From NCBI GenBank assembly GCA_017607445.1, contig JAEVHH010000003.1, positions 3,286,001 to 3,350,000 on the forward strand: a stretch of DNA of 64,000 bases, read 5' to 3'. This DNA is from Histoplasma ohiense. Taxonomy: Eukaryota; Ascomycota; Eurotiomycetes; Onygenales; Ajellomycetaceae. A program made the position numbers and the translations under genes. Positions 9,653-22,121 of this stretch are shown one piece after another. The notes under the pieces were generated by a model. The model did no database searches. It was not told where the DNA came from and was given only the letters and a program-made list of their open reading frames with translations. How positions within the stretch are numbered: the first letter of the stretch is position 1; each line of letters starts with the position of its first letter.

Positions 9653-11750
9653 GGCTTCAGTATCTCTTTTCAGTGTTCACATCATATCATCACTGAGTTA
9701 TAGTAATCACAATTGCATATAAATCAGTGTATATTTTTTGATATATCTAATCAGTAGAATTCTTGAGTGATGATATTGTACATGATTTGATATTCTGAGT
9801 GTCTGATCATCAGTAAATCATGAATTTCTTGCATGATCTGTATTTGTAGAGATTCTGAATCAGAGATTCATCATCTATCTCAAAAGTGTAAACAGTTGTT
9901 ATTATTGATTGAATATACTGAGATATCTGTTCTTGAGTATATGTCTGCAGAGAATCAAGATGCTCTGTTTTATATGATTTCAGTGATTTATTGTCAGAAT
10001 TCATCTGTCTCTGTTATTAGCTTTCATTGTTCTTCAAGCAAGAGTTCTTGAGCTCAGAATTGATTGATATGTATGCAGAGTTTGTCTGATTGTATAGAAC
10101 TTTTTATGATCACAGAGTTGATTAATCAATACTCTCAGTGTTTTCATCTGTCATTTAAGTCATCAGATAGTATATCTTATTCTCAGCAGAATAGAACATC
10201 TGCAAGAGTGTTCTCTACTTTAAATTGATAACAGATTGTAAATGAAAAACAGCTAAGAAACAATAATCAATGCATATATCTCTCAGTAAGCTTACAAATG
10301 ATTGTGAAGTACTCTAGATTTTTATGATTAATAACAATCTCAAATCTCTCAATACTTATGAGTTCAGATTTTCATTCTTTGAGATATTGTATGATTGTTA
10401 GAAGTTTCTTGTTGTAGATCTTGTAGTTGCATTCAGTGAGTGACATTTTTTTAAAATAAAGATATAAGATTGTAGAATATCTTTGTTATTATATTGTATT
10501 AATATCTCATTTACTATATAATCTGAGACATCTGTCTTGAGAATTGTATGCTTATCTGAATTGAATGATTGCAATATCAGAGCATTTGTGAATATTCACT
10601 TCAGCTTTTTGAATGCTGTGTCTGCTTTGTCAGTTCATTGAAATATGATGTCTTTCTGAGTCAGATTCATTAGTGATTGTATGATATTGAAGAAGTTTTT
10701 GATGAATCTTTTATAAAAATTGATAAATTCTAGAAAGTTTCTAGTTTCTTTTACTGAGACTGATGTCTCTCAGTTGAGAATTGCTTCCACTTTCTTAGAA
10801 TTCATGTGTATGTCTTTTTCAACTTCAATGATGAATTCTAGATAGATTATAGACTTGATCTCAAAGTCACATTTATCAATATCCACTTGCAGTTCAGCTT
10901 TTTATAGACAGTCAAGTATTTGTTGTATGTGCTTGCAGTACTCAGTGAGCAACTCATCAGCAAAGATCAGAATATCATTCATATACATTGAATCAATCTC
11001 ATCAAGCAGATCTTGTAGAGCTCAGTTAATGTATTTCTGAAATATGCTTGAAGCATTCACTAATTCAAAGAAAGTCACTGTTTATTTATATAATCTGTAA
11101 TGTGTATAAAAAGCAGTTAGCTATTCATCATTTTCATTAATTCTTATCTTATAAAAGACTGTAAAGATGTCAAACTTTATAAATCATTTTGCTTTTTCTA
11201 TCTATTTGAATGTTTTATTGATGAGTGAAAGAGAGTATTGATTCTTTTATATAATTTTGTTGAGTTTTTGATAGTTGATGAAGAATTGTAAGTCTTCTTC
11301 TGATTTCTTTACAAACAGTACAGATACTGCAGCTGATGAGTTGTTAATATAAATAAAGTCTTTGTTCAGTAATCTGTTGAGTGTTTTTTGTAGAATAAGA
11401 AACTTGTTGTGTGATATACTGTAGAGAGAATCTCAGAGTAATTGCAGATTCTTATTATTCTTTTTGATGAATTCAATTGTATGATTTATATCAGATTCTC
11501 AGTGAGAGAGAAGCTTTTCAGCTTTTTTTTTATTGAATATATCTGTGAAGTCTTTGTATAATTTGAGTAGTTTTTTGTATGATTTCTTGAGATTCTTAAG
11601 TTTTAGCTTTTTTAATGCTTTTTTGATATCTGTTGTACTAGTAGCAAACACTTGAATGTTCTTCTTCTCATGTGTTTGATGAATTAGTAGTTTGAATGCT
11701 TCTGCTGATATCTGAATGAGATCAGTGGTTCTATTGACATTCTTCTTACA
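9653..11750 (-). pseudogene. pol: pol fragment of F1 (integrase to protease end)
   Basis: The minus strand matches F2 from about 37,400 to 39,500. RT shows YMND near 10,975-10,988, the same as F2. The longest open parts are 9,810-10,004 and 11,499-11,891; the latter runs from true F1 sequence into foreign sequence beyond 11,750, so its N-terminal half is not part of pol. TGA codons are frequent. Confidence 0.85.
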
Positions 11751-11830
11751 AGCCGCAATCGCTCGCTTGCGCTCGCTTATCCAGCTTGAAAACGCGCCGT
11801 TTAATCCCTCGGGTGAATGTAATGAGATCA
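11751..11830. other. CpG-rich islet in F1 insertion block
   Basis: Nine CpG sites are crowded into about 70 bases, including CGCTCGCTTGCGCTCGCTT with its short direct repeat, while kilobases on both sides have almost none. It starts exactly where F1 is broken. I do not recognise it. Confidence 0.6.
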
Positions 11831-12957
11831 ATGATACAGAAAATAGTGCACTCCAGACTCTTATAGACATGTCAATATATATAAAACTCAAATCAGCACT
11901 AAATTATTGTAGTATCTGAAGAATAATATAAAAATGATAAGAGTTGTTGAAAATATTCTGTATAATAATTGCAATTTCTGAAACAATAGATAGATTCTCT
12001 CAGCAGTGATCATTATCTATCTTCAGTTATATAATAGAGTTCAAATCAATACATACAGCAGAGCTGTCTTATAGTATTTTTTATATAAACTGATAAAATT
12101 GAATAAAAGAATTAATCTTAGAAATATTAGCAGTCAACAATATAACAGAAAAATATAGAAAAGCAAATGAGTAAACAGTAAATAATATAATATAAATATA
12201 ATTAAATATATTAGAATATATGATAAAATTTATATTTATATAAAACAGATATTTTCATCTGATTCAGACTCTAATAGTTCTTACAGATGATAGAGTTTTC
12301 TCTGTATTTGAAATAATATCAAATCATCAATAATCAAATAATCAAGATATGAATTCTATTTATATTTAAAAGATATAAATATCAGAACAGAGTTGTAGTT
12401 TTAAATATATCTATAGAAATACTTTATATCAACTGTATTGTTATTAAATAGTTTATATAGCTCTGATGAAAATTCTCTGACAGATAATAATCTCACAGCA
12501 TCTTTTATACATTATATGAAAAATACTGAAAAATTTTTGATAATTTATCTACACATTTATCAATTCAATATTTAGCTCTGCAGAGAGATCAGTAAACATT
12601 CATTTAATTAAAATTAAATAATTGACAATGATAAAGATAGAAGTGAAAGTCACAGAGAATAGATTAACAACTGTAAATAATTAAAGAATTAACAACTGAT
12701 TCAGAAATAGTTGAATTAATTTAAAGATTAAAATCATCAAAAATCAACTGATTCAGTAAATTTATATATATATAATCAGCAAACTCATCTACTGTGGAAA
12801 CTGCAGTGACAGTTGTCAAATAATAATATTTAATATTACAGATATATTTATAATTGAGAGCTCAGCAATCAATACAGTTCTTGAAAAATAAATAACAGTG
12901 TAAAATAGATGAGATAGATAGCTTTCATAGTATATATCATAGTATAACAGCTTAACT
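11831..12957. other. AT-rich unassigned sequence
   Basis: It is strongly AT-rich with stops in all frames and no clear match to other parts of the window. It may be a heavily mutated old element. Confidence 0.5.
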
Positions 12958-13216
12958 ATGAGAATTGATGACAGTGTGAAAAGTGAATAGTGAAAGATAG
13001 TAAATAGTGTAGTGAATGATAATAATAATAGTAATTGTAGTAGTAATAATAATAGCTAATTGCTAAGAAGAAAAAGAAAGAGAGAAGAATATGTACAAAA
13101 TACATACATTCATATATATATATATATATAGAAATAGCAGTAGCAAGAACATAATGAAAAGAGTTAAGAATAAACAAAAATAATATAATAAAAAAATAAT
13201 AAATGAATACATTATA
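12958..13216 (-). repeat. Diverged solo LTR of family B
   Basis: It follows the B LTR from the TGTGAG-like start (here TATGAG) to the TTACA-like end (ATTATA), including the TATATATA run and the AAGAAAAAGAAAGAG tract. It is 259 bp and has no B internal sequence beside it. Confidence 0.75.
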
Positions 13217-13526
13217 TCAACTTACTATAAGTTAAGTATAGAAACAACTATATCTCTCAATAATAGATGAAAGATTTGAATTGAATATATCTCATATATA
13301 CAATACTGAATTTGATAGTTTATAGAGTATGTACAGAATAATGCATTGAATTGAAACTGTTCAAATATATTAAGAAAATGAGAATCTCCACACACTGAGC
13401 AGAGACACATGAAATGAATATATTAATGAATATATATAGATTGTAATAAATGTAGAGAAGAGTATAAAAAATGTAAATATAATAGAAAACATCTGTAAAG
13501 AAAAGAATAAAGATTAATATCAGAGC
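13217..13526. other. AT-rich spacer
   Basis: No gene, RNA or repeat could be recognised here. Confidence 0.5.
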
Positions 13527-13923
13527 TGTATTATAATAGATTAGTATCTGTTAGTAGTTAATTTATATAATTAATTTCTTTTCTGTATCTATTCATTATT
13601 TATACAATCAACTTCTCTTCTGCATCTATTTATTTCTATTATTATATTCTATACTTATATATAGTCTCTAATAATTTTTCTGTGTAATTTCTTCTATTTC
13701 ATACTTCATATTTATATAGTTCTAATAATTTTTTTATATAATTTTTAATGTTTTTCTGTTCTGTGTTTCACTGTGAGACAGCTTTTTTTATTCTGATTTT
13801 CTCTTTATAAGAATTCTCTTTGTACAAATTTTTCTTCTAATTTTTTTTTTAATCAATTCATAATCTGTATTTAGAATAGTGCTAGATTGTTAATTGAAGT
13901 ACACAGTCTGTATACTCATTACA
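13527..13923 (+). repeat. Diverged solo LTR of family F
   Basis: It matches the F2 LTRs at the start (TATCTGTTAGTAGTTAA) and the end (AATTGAAGTACACA to ATTACA). It is 397 bp instead of 539 because it has fewer of the internal units around TCTCTAACAATTCTTC. No target duplication was found. Confidence 0.75.
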
Positions 13924-14048
13924 TGTACCGAGAGCTGTTCAATCCATTCATGGATTTGATGAGGTTCACGTGATATCATGTGAGGTCACGTTACAGTATT
14001 TTTTTCAGAGAAAAAGTTGGTTTTTCTATAATATAAAGAGAGAAGAGA
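13924..14048. other. Right edge of insertion block in F1
   Basis: This stretch is less mutated and includes GGTTCACGTGATATCATGTG, with a CACGTG and a near-palindrome. F1 resumes at TAAACACAG (14,049). The two ends of the 11,751-14,048 block are not inverted repeats, and no clean target duplication is visible. Confidence 0.45.
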
Positions 14049-14535
14049 TAAACACAGTCATCTTCTGGAAAAATAAGACAGTGATTGTATATGTTCAACA
14101 AGGTTTCAAATTCTGTGAGCTATAATAGACTGAGTATTAGATCATATTCAAGGTTTTGTATTTTGTATGCATATATATTCTTTCTCTCATATTCTTCTAT
14201 ATTGATATTAAATCTTACCATGTTGTAGGAGGTGGATTCTCTGAGACTATCAAATTCACTGAGCTTACACAGTTTGAGAAAGAAAATATGCTGAAGTTTA
14301 TGCTTTTCAATCAGCTGAATGTCTATAAGAGTGGAATGAAGAAAACCACTGTCTATCATTGCTTATATATTGATTAGATTATTTACAATGATAGAGATAA
14401 TGATTGTATCTATTTGTATCTTCTGTTTGAATCTTCAGCTGATTTTTTGTTTCTTGAGTTCTTATCTGTGTTTTAGAATGAGAGCTTTTCTTTTCTCTGT
14501 TCTTGCTTATCCACAGATGATGCAGTGTTCACATG
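14049..14535 (-). pseudogene. F1 protease region and gag end
   Basis: The minus-strand frame at 14,120-14,359 (79 aa) begins MIDSGF, the aspartic protease core, and matches the F2 protease at 37,095-37,334 along its length. Upstream sequence follows F2 back to about 36,915. Confidence 0.85.
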
Positions 14536-15271
14536 TTATTATTATTATTATTCTTCAATTATAGATGTATACAGTCAGTGACTATAACATCTACCTGAAA
14601 TACTTCAGGATTTTTCAAATCAAGAATATTCAATATACAAAAACAATTTGACACATGCATTAACAGAATTCCAGCCCAGAATCAAACAACTATTCAAACT
14701 ATTCAATCCAAAAATAAAATCAAAAGAATGTCAATGGGTTAGCACAACTCAACTTCAAAACAAAGGAAATAAATATTATAAAAGACAGCAGCTATTAAAA
14801 ATCAACAGAAAAGAAAAAACATTTGCAATGACTTTATCAACAAATAATGAAGCAAACTGCTTGAAACAAATGAAAATTAACAATAAACAAAGTTAAAGAA
14901 AAGATCAAAATAAAATAAACAAGAACAACTGATCTAAATATCATCAAGTAACACTATTCAAACAAGCTCTTGTAGCAACATTTGACTCATTTAAATATTC
15001 AATTAAAAACATATTTTCAGCTTTTGTATTGAATAGCAAATTCAAACTTAACTGATTCAGTTGATATTTCTCTCTCAGTCTCAATCTTAGTTCTGAATAC
15101 TTTGTACAAAGTAACAGAAGATGCTCTGGATTTTCATATAACTGACAATCTGAACACAGATCATTTAAATCATCTTTAAACTTTGCTAAATATGATTTGA
15201 AATATCCATGTTCAAGCTTTAGCTGCATTATTGTAGCAAAAAGTTTTTTCTTACACTTTATTGAGCAAGTC
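14536..15271 (-). mobile_element. LINE E1, 5'-truncated
   Basis: The 3' tail is (TTA)n at 14,536-14,551, read on the plus strand. The minus-strand frame at 14,944-15,321 carries the Cys-rich tail typical of LINE pol C-termini (CSDCQLYENPEHLLLLC), 3' to RNase H. It matches E2 until 15,271, where C1 begins abruptly. Confidence 0.8.
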
Positions 15272-15884
15272 CTCATCCTTACAACTACCCATGAACGTAG
15301 AGGTACATTTGAATTTTCCATTTTTCTAACTGTTTTTTGTATAATTTTAACCCTTCAACTCATTCAATATCATTACACACTCTCTGCAATTACTCTATGT
15401 GTGTGTACTGCACAGGTTGAGTGATCATGGAGCCCTCAACACCCTCTCATCCACTCAAGAACATCAACACAGTCTACATCAGATCACTGAAGTCAGAGTC
15501 ATCAGTCAATTTTGTTGCTGAAAAGACTGATAAAAGACAGAGAAAGACTGTTACAATATCTTTTTCAGTTCTCAAAGAAGTCAGTGACAGCATCTTCACA
15601 GTCATCTCTCAGCTGTAGAAGCAGTTTGAGAAGACTCAACAGCAACATAATCTACAGCAGAAGACTCTCATCAGATTGACAAAAACTCTGAACAGCTGAG
15701 TTGAGAAGAAGAAATAATCAGTCAGTCAGAACTTTGCTCAAGTTTTCTGTGAAAGATTTATCACATATATAACAGCAGATCTGAGTGCAGCATTAACTCT
15801 GAGAGAGAATACTGCTCTGAATATTCACTCACAGTCAAATTCAGTGAAAATAACTGCAAAAAAGCTGACTATCTGAACAGACAT

Positions 15885-17642
15885 TATTATTATTATTATT
15901 ATTATTCAATTATAGATGCATGCAGTCAGTGACTATGACATCTATCTGAAACACTTCAGGATTTTTCAACTCAAGAATAATTTAATATACAAAGACAATT
16001 TAAAACATGCATTATCAGAATTTCAGCCCAGAATCAAACAACTATTCAAACTGTTCAATCAAAGAAATCAAAATCAAAAGAATGTCAGCAAGTCAACACA
16101 ACTTAGTTTGAAAACAAAAGAAATAAACATTGTAAAAAACAGCTTTATTATAACAAGGAAAAGAAAAACCACTGACAACAACTATAACATCAACAAAAAA
16201 CAAACCAAACTTTCCAAAACAAATTAAAACTGATCATAAACAACTTAAGAGAGACTTCAAAGTAAGATGAAAAGAAAGACTAAAAGAAAAATCAAAATAA
16301 ATCAAATTGAAAATCTGATCTCAATATTTTTAACAGACAATTCATTCAAACTCTTGTAGCAACATTTGATTCTTTCAAATATTCAATTAAAAACTTGTTT
16401 CCAGTTTCTGTATTGAATAACAGATTCAAATTTAATTGTTTCAATTCAAACTTCTTTCTCAGTTTCAATCTCAATTCTAAATACTTTGCACAAAGTAACA
16501 GAAGATGCTCTGAATTTTCATATAACTGACAATCTAAACATAGACTACTTAAATCATCTCTAAATTTTGTTAAATATGATTTGAAGTAACCATGTCCAAG
16601 CTTTAACTGCATTATTGTAGCAAAAAGTTTCTTTTTACACTTTATTGAACAAGTTTTCCACTTTGACTTTGTTTCAAATCTGAAGTAATGCACACTTTTT
16701 CTTTGCATAAGCCAGATATCTTGCCATTTTTGCAAACATGATTCTCTTATTTTTCTCTTAATAAAAGCTCATATTACAATTCTTTGAAAGCAGATTTCTA
16801 ATTCAGTTGCTTTTTTTGCAGCTCTATCAGCCATTTCATTGTCATATATACCCATGTGAGCAGGCACTCAGTGAAGATGAATAGAACAATTGAATGACTA
16901 TGTGACTACTTCACACAGAATGCATTTTAAACTAGTTACATTTATCTCTATAACCAACCAACCACTGTATCTGTTCTCTTGAGCTGCTTTAACTAGTTCT
17001 GGGGTTTCCAGCTGGGGGTCCTAGTTAAGCACCACTGCTCACTCTAGACATCATCATAGCTCAGAGCTTTCAGTTGCTGATCTCAGCTCATTGCCCCCTT
17101 GACCTATCAACCGGCTGTCGTGGCCTTGCCCTGTGTAAGGGACTAACCATAGACTTACCCCACCCAATGATAACCCACTAATAGTGTTAGATGACCACTA
17201 GTAGGCTCTGAATAGAATGTCTATCAGAGTGTCCTGCTTGGCTTGCTACTATCTCTCTGATGAGACAGTCAATCAGATGGTTTTTAAAATCATTCTCTGT
17301 TGTTGAAGTGGCCCTCTAGATGCTGAGGGTTTTGACAGATGCTAGTATGTATAAGCACTCTATACTCAACCCTCTGTAATCATTGAATCTTGCTTAGATC
17401 AGCACTAGTGGCAGAGGGGCTGCTTGACACTAATGAGCATAGCTTTCAGCAGTCATCACTCTCACCACTGTCAAGCAGCACCTCTGTCAGCACTGCCTCA
17501 CTAGACTTGACCTCTGATCACAGAGACCTTCATGAGTAAGAAGTGATTCAAAATGAAATCTTATCAGCAGCAGAATTCAAATCTACAGCACATCTAACAG
17601 TGCTATTTTGAATAACAGTTTTATCAACTGCACCACATGAGC
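15885..17642 (-). mobile_element. E2: LINE E 3' end fused to a tRNA-headed (SINE-like) 5' part
   Basis: It is flanked by TCTGAACAGACAT (15,872-15,884) and TCTGAACAGATAT (17,643-17,655), and C1 is continuous without it. Read on the minus strand it starts with a tRNA-like head (17,642 to about 17,556). A non-coding body of about 550 bases follows. From about 17,000 comes LINE E RNase H (VPAHMG, NEMADRAAKKA near 16,790-16,860), then the Cys-rich tail (16,346-16,735, 129 aa), the 3' UTR and a (TAA)n tail. The duplication encloses both parts, so they probably arrived in one event. Confidence 0.75.
17556..17642 (-). other. tRNA-like head with Pol III box A and box B
   Basis: On the minus strand TGGTGCAGTTGATAA resembles box A, and GATTTGAATTC resembles box B (GGTTCGAATCC after loss of CpG and CC sites), spaced about as in a tRNA. 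It begins at the insertion edge, as in tRNA-derived SINEs. It is not a working tRNA gene: the acceptor stem is not closed. Confidence 0.55.
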
Positions 17643-18776
17643 TCTGAACAGATATTGCACAGAAGAGGAAAAACTCTATTCTCTCTGAAACTATCTCTGC
17701 TAAGACTATAACTTTCTCAGCTGACAGAGCTAATGAAGTCAGTCTGCAGCTCAAAAACATCAATCAGTCAAAAAACTTCACAGAGAATACAAAGCAGCAG
17801 AAGAATTCATAAGTTCTTATCATTCTTTAGTCAGAAAAACAGATCATCTGACTGCAGCTATATACTGTGCAGCAGACAATTGTTGCAAATATTCAGAGAG
17901 TGAAGAACATAGCTAATATACTGAAGATAAAGCTCATCAGAATAGATTGAGTGATTATATTAAGTAACAGAGATATACACAATGCTCTGATCACTGAGAA
18001 GATAGTGACTACTCTCTGTGAAGTTCTTGACATCACAAAGATTCAGCTATCAGAACAGTGATACAATTATACTGTTTCAGAGATCTCAGAATTTATTCAG
18101 AACTGAGAAGAGATAAAAATCCCCACAGATAAGATGATTGAAAAAGAGATTCTGACTCAGACAAAGATAAAATCAGTGAACTGTCAATTCTCACAATATA
18201 AAGTGAATTTTAAAATGAGAAAGATTATATAAATTATCTTCTTTCTCATCTCAGTAAAAGACTTCTCACTCTTCAATGTCAGTGAAAGAATCAGACTCAT
18301 TAAGAAAAGATCTCTGACAGTGAAACATGATTCAGAATACTAGAGATATTGTCATTCATCAAAATATGCATGACTGACAAGATGCTTCAACTGCAGTGAG
18401 CTCACAAGTCAGCATAAGAAATCAACAAATATAAAGTATAAGAGAGTATCACAGTATATCAACTGCTGTCAACTCTACTCAGCTGAGCATCAGCACTGCT
18501 CTGCCATATTCAGATGTGTGAATAATATTCTCAGATGTCTAACTTAAAAAAAGCTAGCAGCTGTTCATTATCTTAGCAACAAATATCACAGAATTACTTA
18601 GAAGTGACAATCATCATCAACATAATCAGCATCAATGATTACAGTGATGATATCTACATCATTCACTCAGTCAATTCAGTCAACACAGCTCACTGAGCTA
18701 GCATCTCATAAGTAGACAGCTATTCAGAGCTTCATCAGTGAAGAGAACATCATCTGACAGATGACTCACATCAGAC

Positions 18777-20004
18777 TAGACTGACTGTGTGACTATACAT
18801 GAAACTGAAACTAAATATTTCTCCAGTCTTATTATCAAATTTCTTAGTTCTGGTCCCATATAGTGTTTATTAAATTAGTCACTTTACACTGTTTATATTA
18901 TAAATCTAGTCCCAGATCATATTCTTCTTATAAATTACTGATCCTGGTCCCATTTAGTCCCATTTTGTTAAAATGGGACCAAATGGGACCATGATTTACC
19001 CTATATAGATGATATAATGCTATGAGTGTTATCAAAAATCATTATCTATCAAAAGAAGTTTAGTGTATTTATGCTCTAGTTCTATTTTGAACTAGTAATG
19101 ATAGTGATAGATAGATTCACTGCAGTAGATAGATTGGCAGCAATAGATTGGCAGTGATAGATTGACAGTGATAGATAGATTGGCAGTGGTAGGTTGGTTG
19201 ACAGCAATAGATAGATTCGCCGCGGTAGATAGGTTGGCAGCAATAGATTAGCAGCAATAGATTAGCAGCGATAGATTAGCAGTGATAGATAGCTTAGTAG
19301 TGAGGGATAGCTTAGCAGTGAGGAATAGCTTAGCAGTGAGGGATAGCTTAGCAGCGAGGGATAGCTTAGCAGTGAGGGATAGCTTGCAGCAATAGATAGA
19401 TTGGCAGCGGCGATAGCTTAGCAGCAAGGGATAGCTTAGCAGTGAGGAATAGCTTGCAGCAATAGATTGGTTGACAGCGGTGATAGCTTAGCAGCAAGGG
19501 ATAGCTTAGCAGTGAGGGATATCTTAGCAGTGAGGGATAGCTTAGCAGTGAGGGATAGCTTAGCAGCGAGGGATAGCTTAGCAGTGAGGGATAGCTTAGC
19601 AGTGAGGAATAGCTTAGTAGTGAGGGATAGCTTAGCAGTGAGAGATAGCTTAGCAGTGAGGGATAGCTTGCAGCAATAGATTGATTGACAGCACTAGATA
19701 GATATCTCCACCAATCATATCATCAGATTGATATCTAAGATATGTATTATATAATCATCAGAACAGAACCAAATCTCAGTCAAAATCATAGTCAGTTTCA
19801 GATCATGTTCTTATTTTTTGATAGTCAGTCACTTTACATAAAATATCAAGATTTATTAGTCTCATTTCACTCATGTTCTAATAATTCTAGTCACTTTACA
19901 CTCTCATTCTGATTCTGATTCCACTGAAAATCACATCAAGAAATGGACTGAGACTAAATCAAATCAAATCAAACATGAAATTCATGATCTCATCAGTCAG
20001 TCTA
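18777..20004. mobile_element. G2: hAT-like non-autonomous element in C1
   Basis: Same arms as G1. The 8-bp duplication is CATCAGAC (18,769-18,776) and TATCAGAC (20,005-20,012), with one C/T change. It starts TAGACTGACTG and ends CAGTCAGTCTA. No transposase is present. Confidence 0.85.
19102..19700. repeat. Minisatellite inside G2
   Basis: It begins with the 14-bp GATAGATTAGCAGC type and changes to an 18-bp unit, GAGGGATAGCTTAGCAGY. The unit length is a multiple of three, so it makes spurious repetitive frames (DSLAVR repeated). Confidence 0.9.
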
Positions 20005-22121
20005 TATCAGACAACACTCAGCTCACACAGCAGAGTAGCAGCACAATCAAACAGTCAAAAAATAGTTTAATCTCAGCATACAGACAACAGATCTGAGACT
20101 CTTCAATCTTATTTTATAAATGAACTTTGACAGCAGCTTATTAAATAACTTTTTATACTAGAATATCAATATCAGCAATACAGCTGATGCTGTAGAAACA
20201 ATCAGCAGAAAAATCATTCTCTATAGATCTTCTAAGTAAATACAGTCAGAACAGTTCTCTGTCACACAGCAGCTCTACAGTTTACTTTCAAACAGAGCTG
20301 TGAAATAATCTATATACAGAAGTTTTACACACAATCTGATATCAAAACTTCTAATCACTCAGTATATGAGTGTTTTGCACTTATAGATCACTGAGATGAC
20401 ATTAATCTGAAACAGTAAAAGAAGAAAAGACTCTGAATCATAACATATATATATAAAAATTCAAAGATAAAAGCACAGTAATACTGATCTGTATAAAACA
20501 GAGATCTGCTGTGAATCAGTGTCAATGACTATCACATTCTCAATATGTACAGATAGTCTGAGATAGACACAGTCATAAACTATCTGATCAATTTGAGCTC
20601 ATCAGCTCACTGTCTGATAGATGAGGATTTCAATATATAATATGATATTTTTGAATCAGAGACAGCAAATCTGCATCAAGAAGAAGAGCTTGTTCAGTGA
20701 ATCAGTGAACACAGAATGAACTTTGTAAAAGAGATAAATATTTCAACTTATACAGCAGATTATATAATTGATCTCATCTTCTTCAATATAATCTTTGCTT
20801 TCACTTTAGTGCATCAAGATTTACACTGCAGCTCAGATCATCAGTCTATAATTATTTTACTGTCAATAACATCTCAGACACAGCAGAGCAGTGCTCAGAT
20901 TAAAATCACAAACTTTCAGCTCAAGCTCTTTACAGATCTTATCAGAGATTTTATAATGAATATATTTTATTCAGATAGAGTTGAGAATACAGCACAGTTT
21001 GATAATCTGATCTGATATTTCACTCAGAATCTTCTGACTGCAGCTCAGATAATCAGTAAATCAGTGTAATAAAAACAGACTACAGCTCTCTGATGAACAG
21101 CAGACTGTCAAAGAGCATATCAAGAGCTCATCACTCATCAGACAGAGATCACAAAGCACTGATTCAAGAACACAGTATACAAGACTAAATATGTATACTG
21201 AAAATGGATAATCAATAAAATCAGAGATAATAGAGATCTGTATCAAATAATAGTATGATATAAGCTGAAGCTCAATCTCAGAGCATTTTCTCTGATGATT
21301 GAGAATCAGATTATAGAAGACACAGCTGTCAAAGCTGAGATACTTCAACAAATTATTCTGAAGTGATATAACTCAGCTGATAATCTGAAGTACAACTCAC
21401 TGAATGATAAGCACTGAAGTGATATGAGAAATCTACTCTGAAATTCTCAGATTAAGATGAAGAAGATAGAGTACAACATCATTGAAATACAGAGTATTTC
21501 TTCAGACACAGATGAAATCACAGTACAACTGCTCAAGATATACTGACAGTATATATTTCTCTTTATACAGCAGCTATATAACTGCTGTCTTCAGCTCTGC
21601 TACTTCCCACAAATCTGAAAGCTGACAGAGATGACAATAATACTCAAAATAGATAAAAAAGACAGAAGCTCAGTTCATTTCTGAAGATTCATTATCTTTC
21701 TTTCAGTAATCTTCAAAGAACTGAAACACATCATTGCAAGATGACTGATATACACAGTATTTATTTATGATATAATCAGTTTACAGTATGAAGAGATACT
21801 GTTCAGACAATCTGCAATGAATCTGATAGCTGCTTTCACATATGAGATGAAGACAGTCTTCACACAAAATAAGAAGATATTCATGATTATAATGAATATA
21901 CAGAGTGTCTTTAATGCTATGCTGTATAGACAGCTACTTCAGTAAATGATATAATAGAGATGACTATGTGAATTGCTACAACTCATCAATAACTTTCTCA
22001 TCAAATACAGAGCTCAGATTCAGCTGAAGAAGATCACTACAGCAGCACATCAGATGCAATATGATATATCACAGAGATTTTCTCTGTCATCAATACTATT
22101 TCTTCTATATCTGACAGAGCT

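Larger units (their letters stand above)
8002..14535 (-). mobile_element. Gypsy chromovirus F1, truncated and interrupted
   Basis: Three pieces match F2 on the opposite strand: 8,002-8,171 and 9,653-11,750 (integrase back to RT and protease end), then 14,049-14,535 (protease and end of gag). It is interrupted by B2 (left edge), G1 (8,172-9,652) and a mixed block (11,751-14,048). It stops at 14,535, where LINE E1 begins; no LTR or gag core is seen. It is the oldest layer of this nest. Confidence 0.9.
15427..18712 (+). pseudogene. ORF1 of LINE C1 (broken by E2 insertion and stops)
   Basis: This gag-like RNA-binding protein starts at the ATG at 15,427 (MEPSTPSHPLKN). It continues through stops to 15,871, is split by E2, and resumes at 17,656. 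Near 18,370-18,530 lie paired Cys/His clusters (CFNCSEL, then CQLYSAEHQHC), the zinc-knuckle region of Tad/I-type ORF1. The better copy is in C2 (49,156-50,673). The end near 18,712 is approximate. Confidence 0.75.

Noticed and set aside
11751..14048. One intact DNA transposon filling the gap in F1
   Set aside because: The ends are not inverted repeats, there is no clean target duplication, and the block contains solo LTRs of two families.
17556..17642. Genuine tRNA gene
   Set aside because: The acceptor stem does not pair and no clear anticodon arm is visible; it lies at the 5' edge of a retroposed element.
19467..19679. 70-residue DSLAVR repeat protein
   Set aside because: A by-product of the 18-bp unit in G2.
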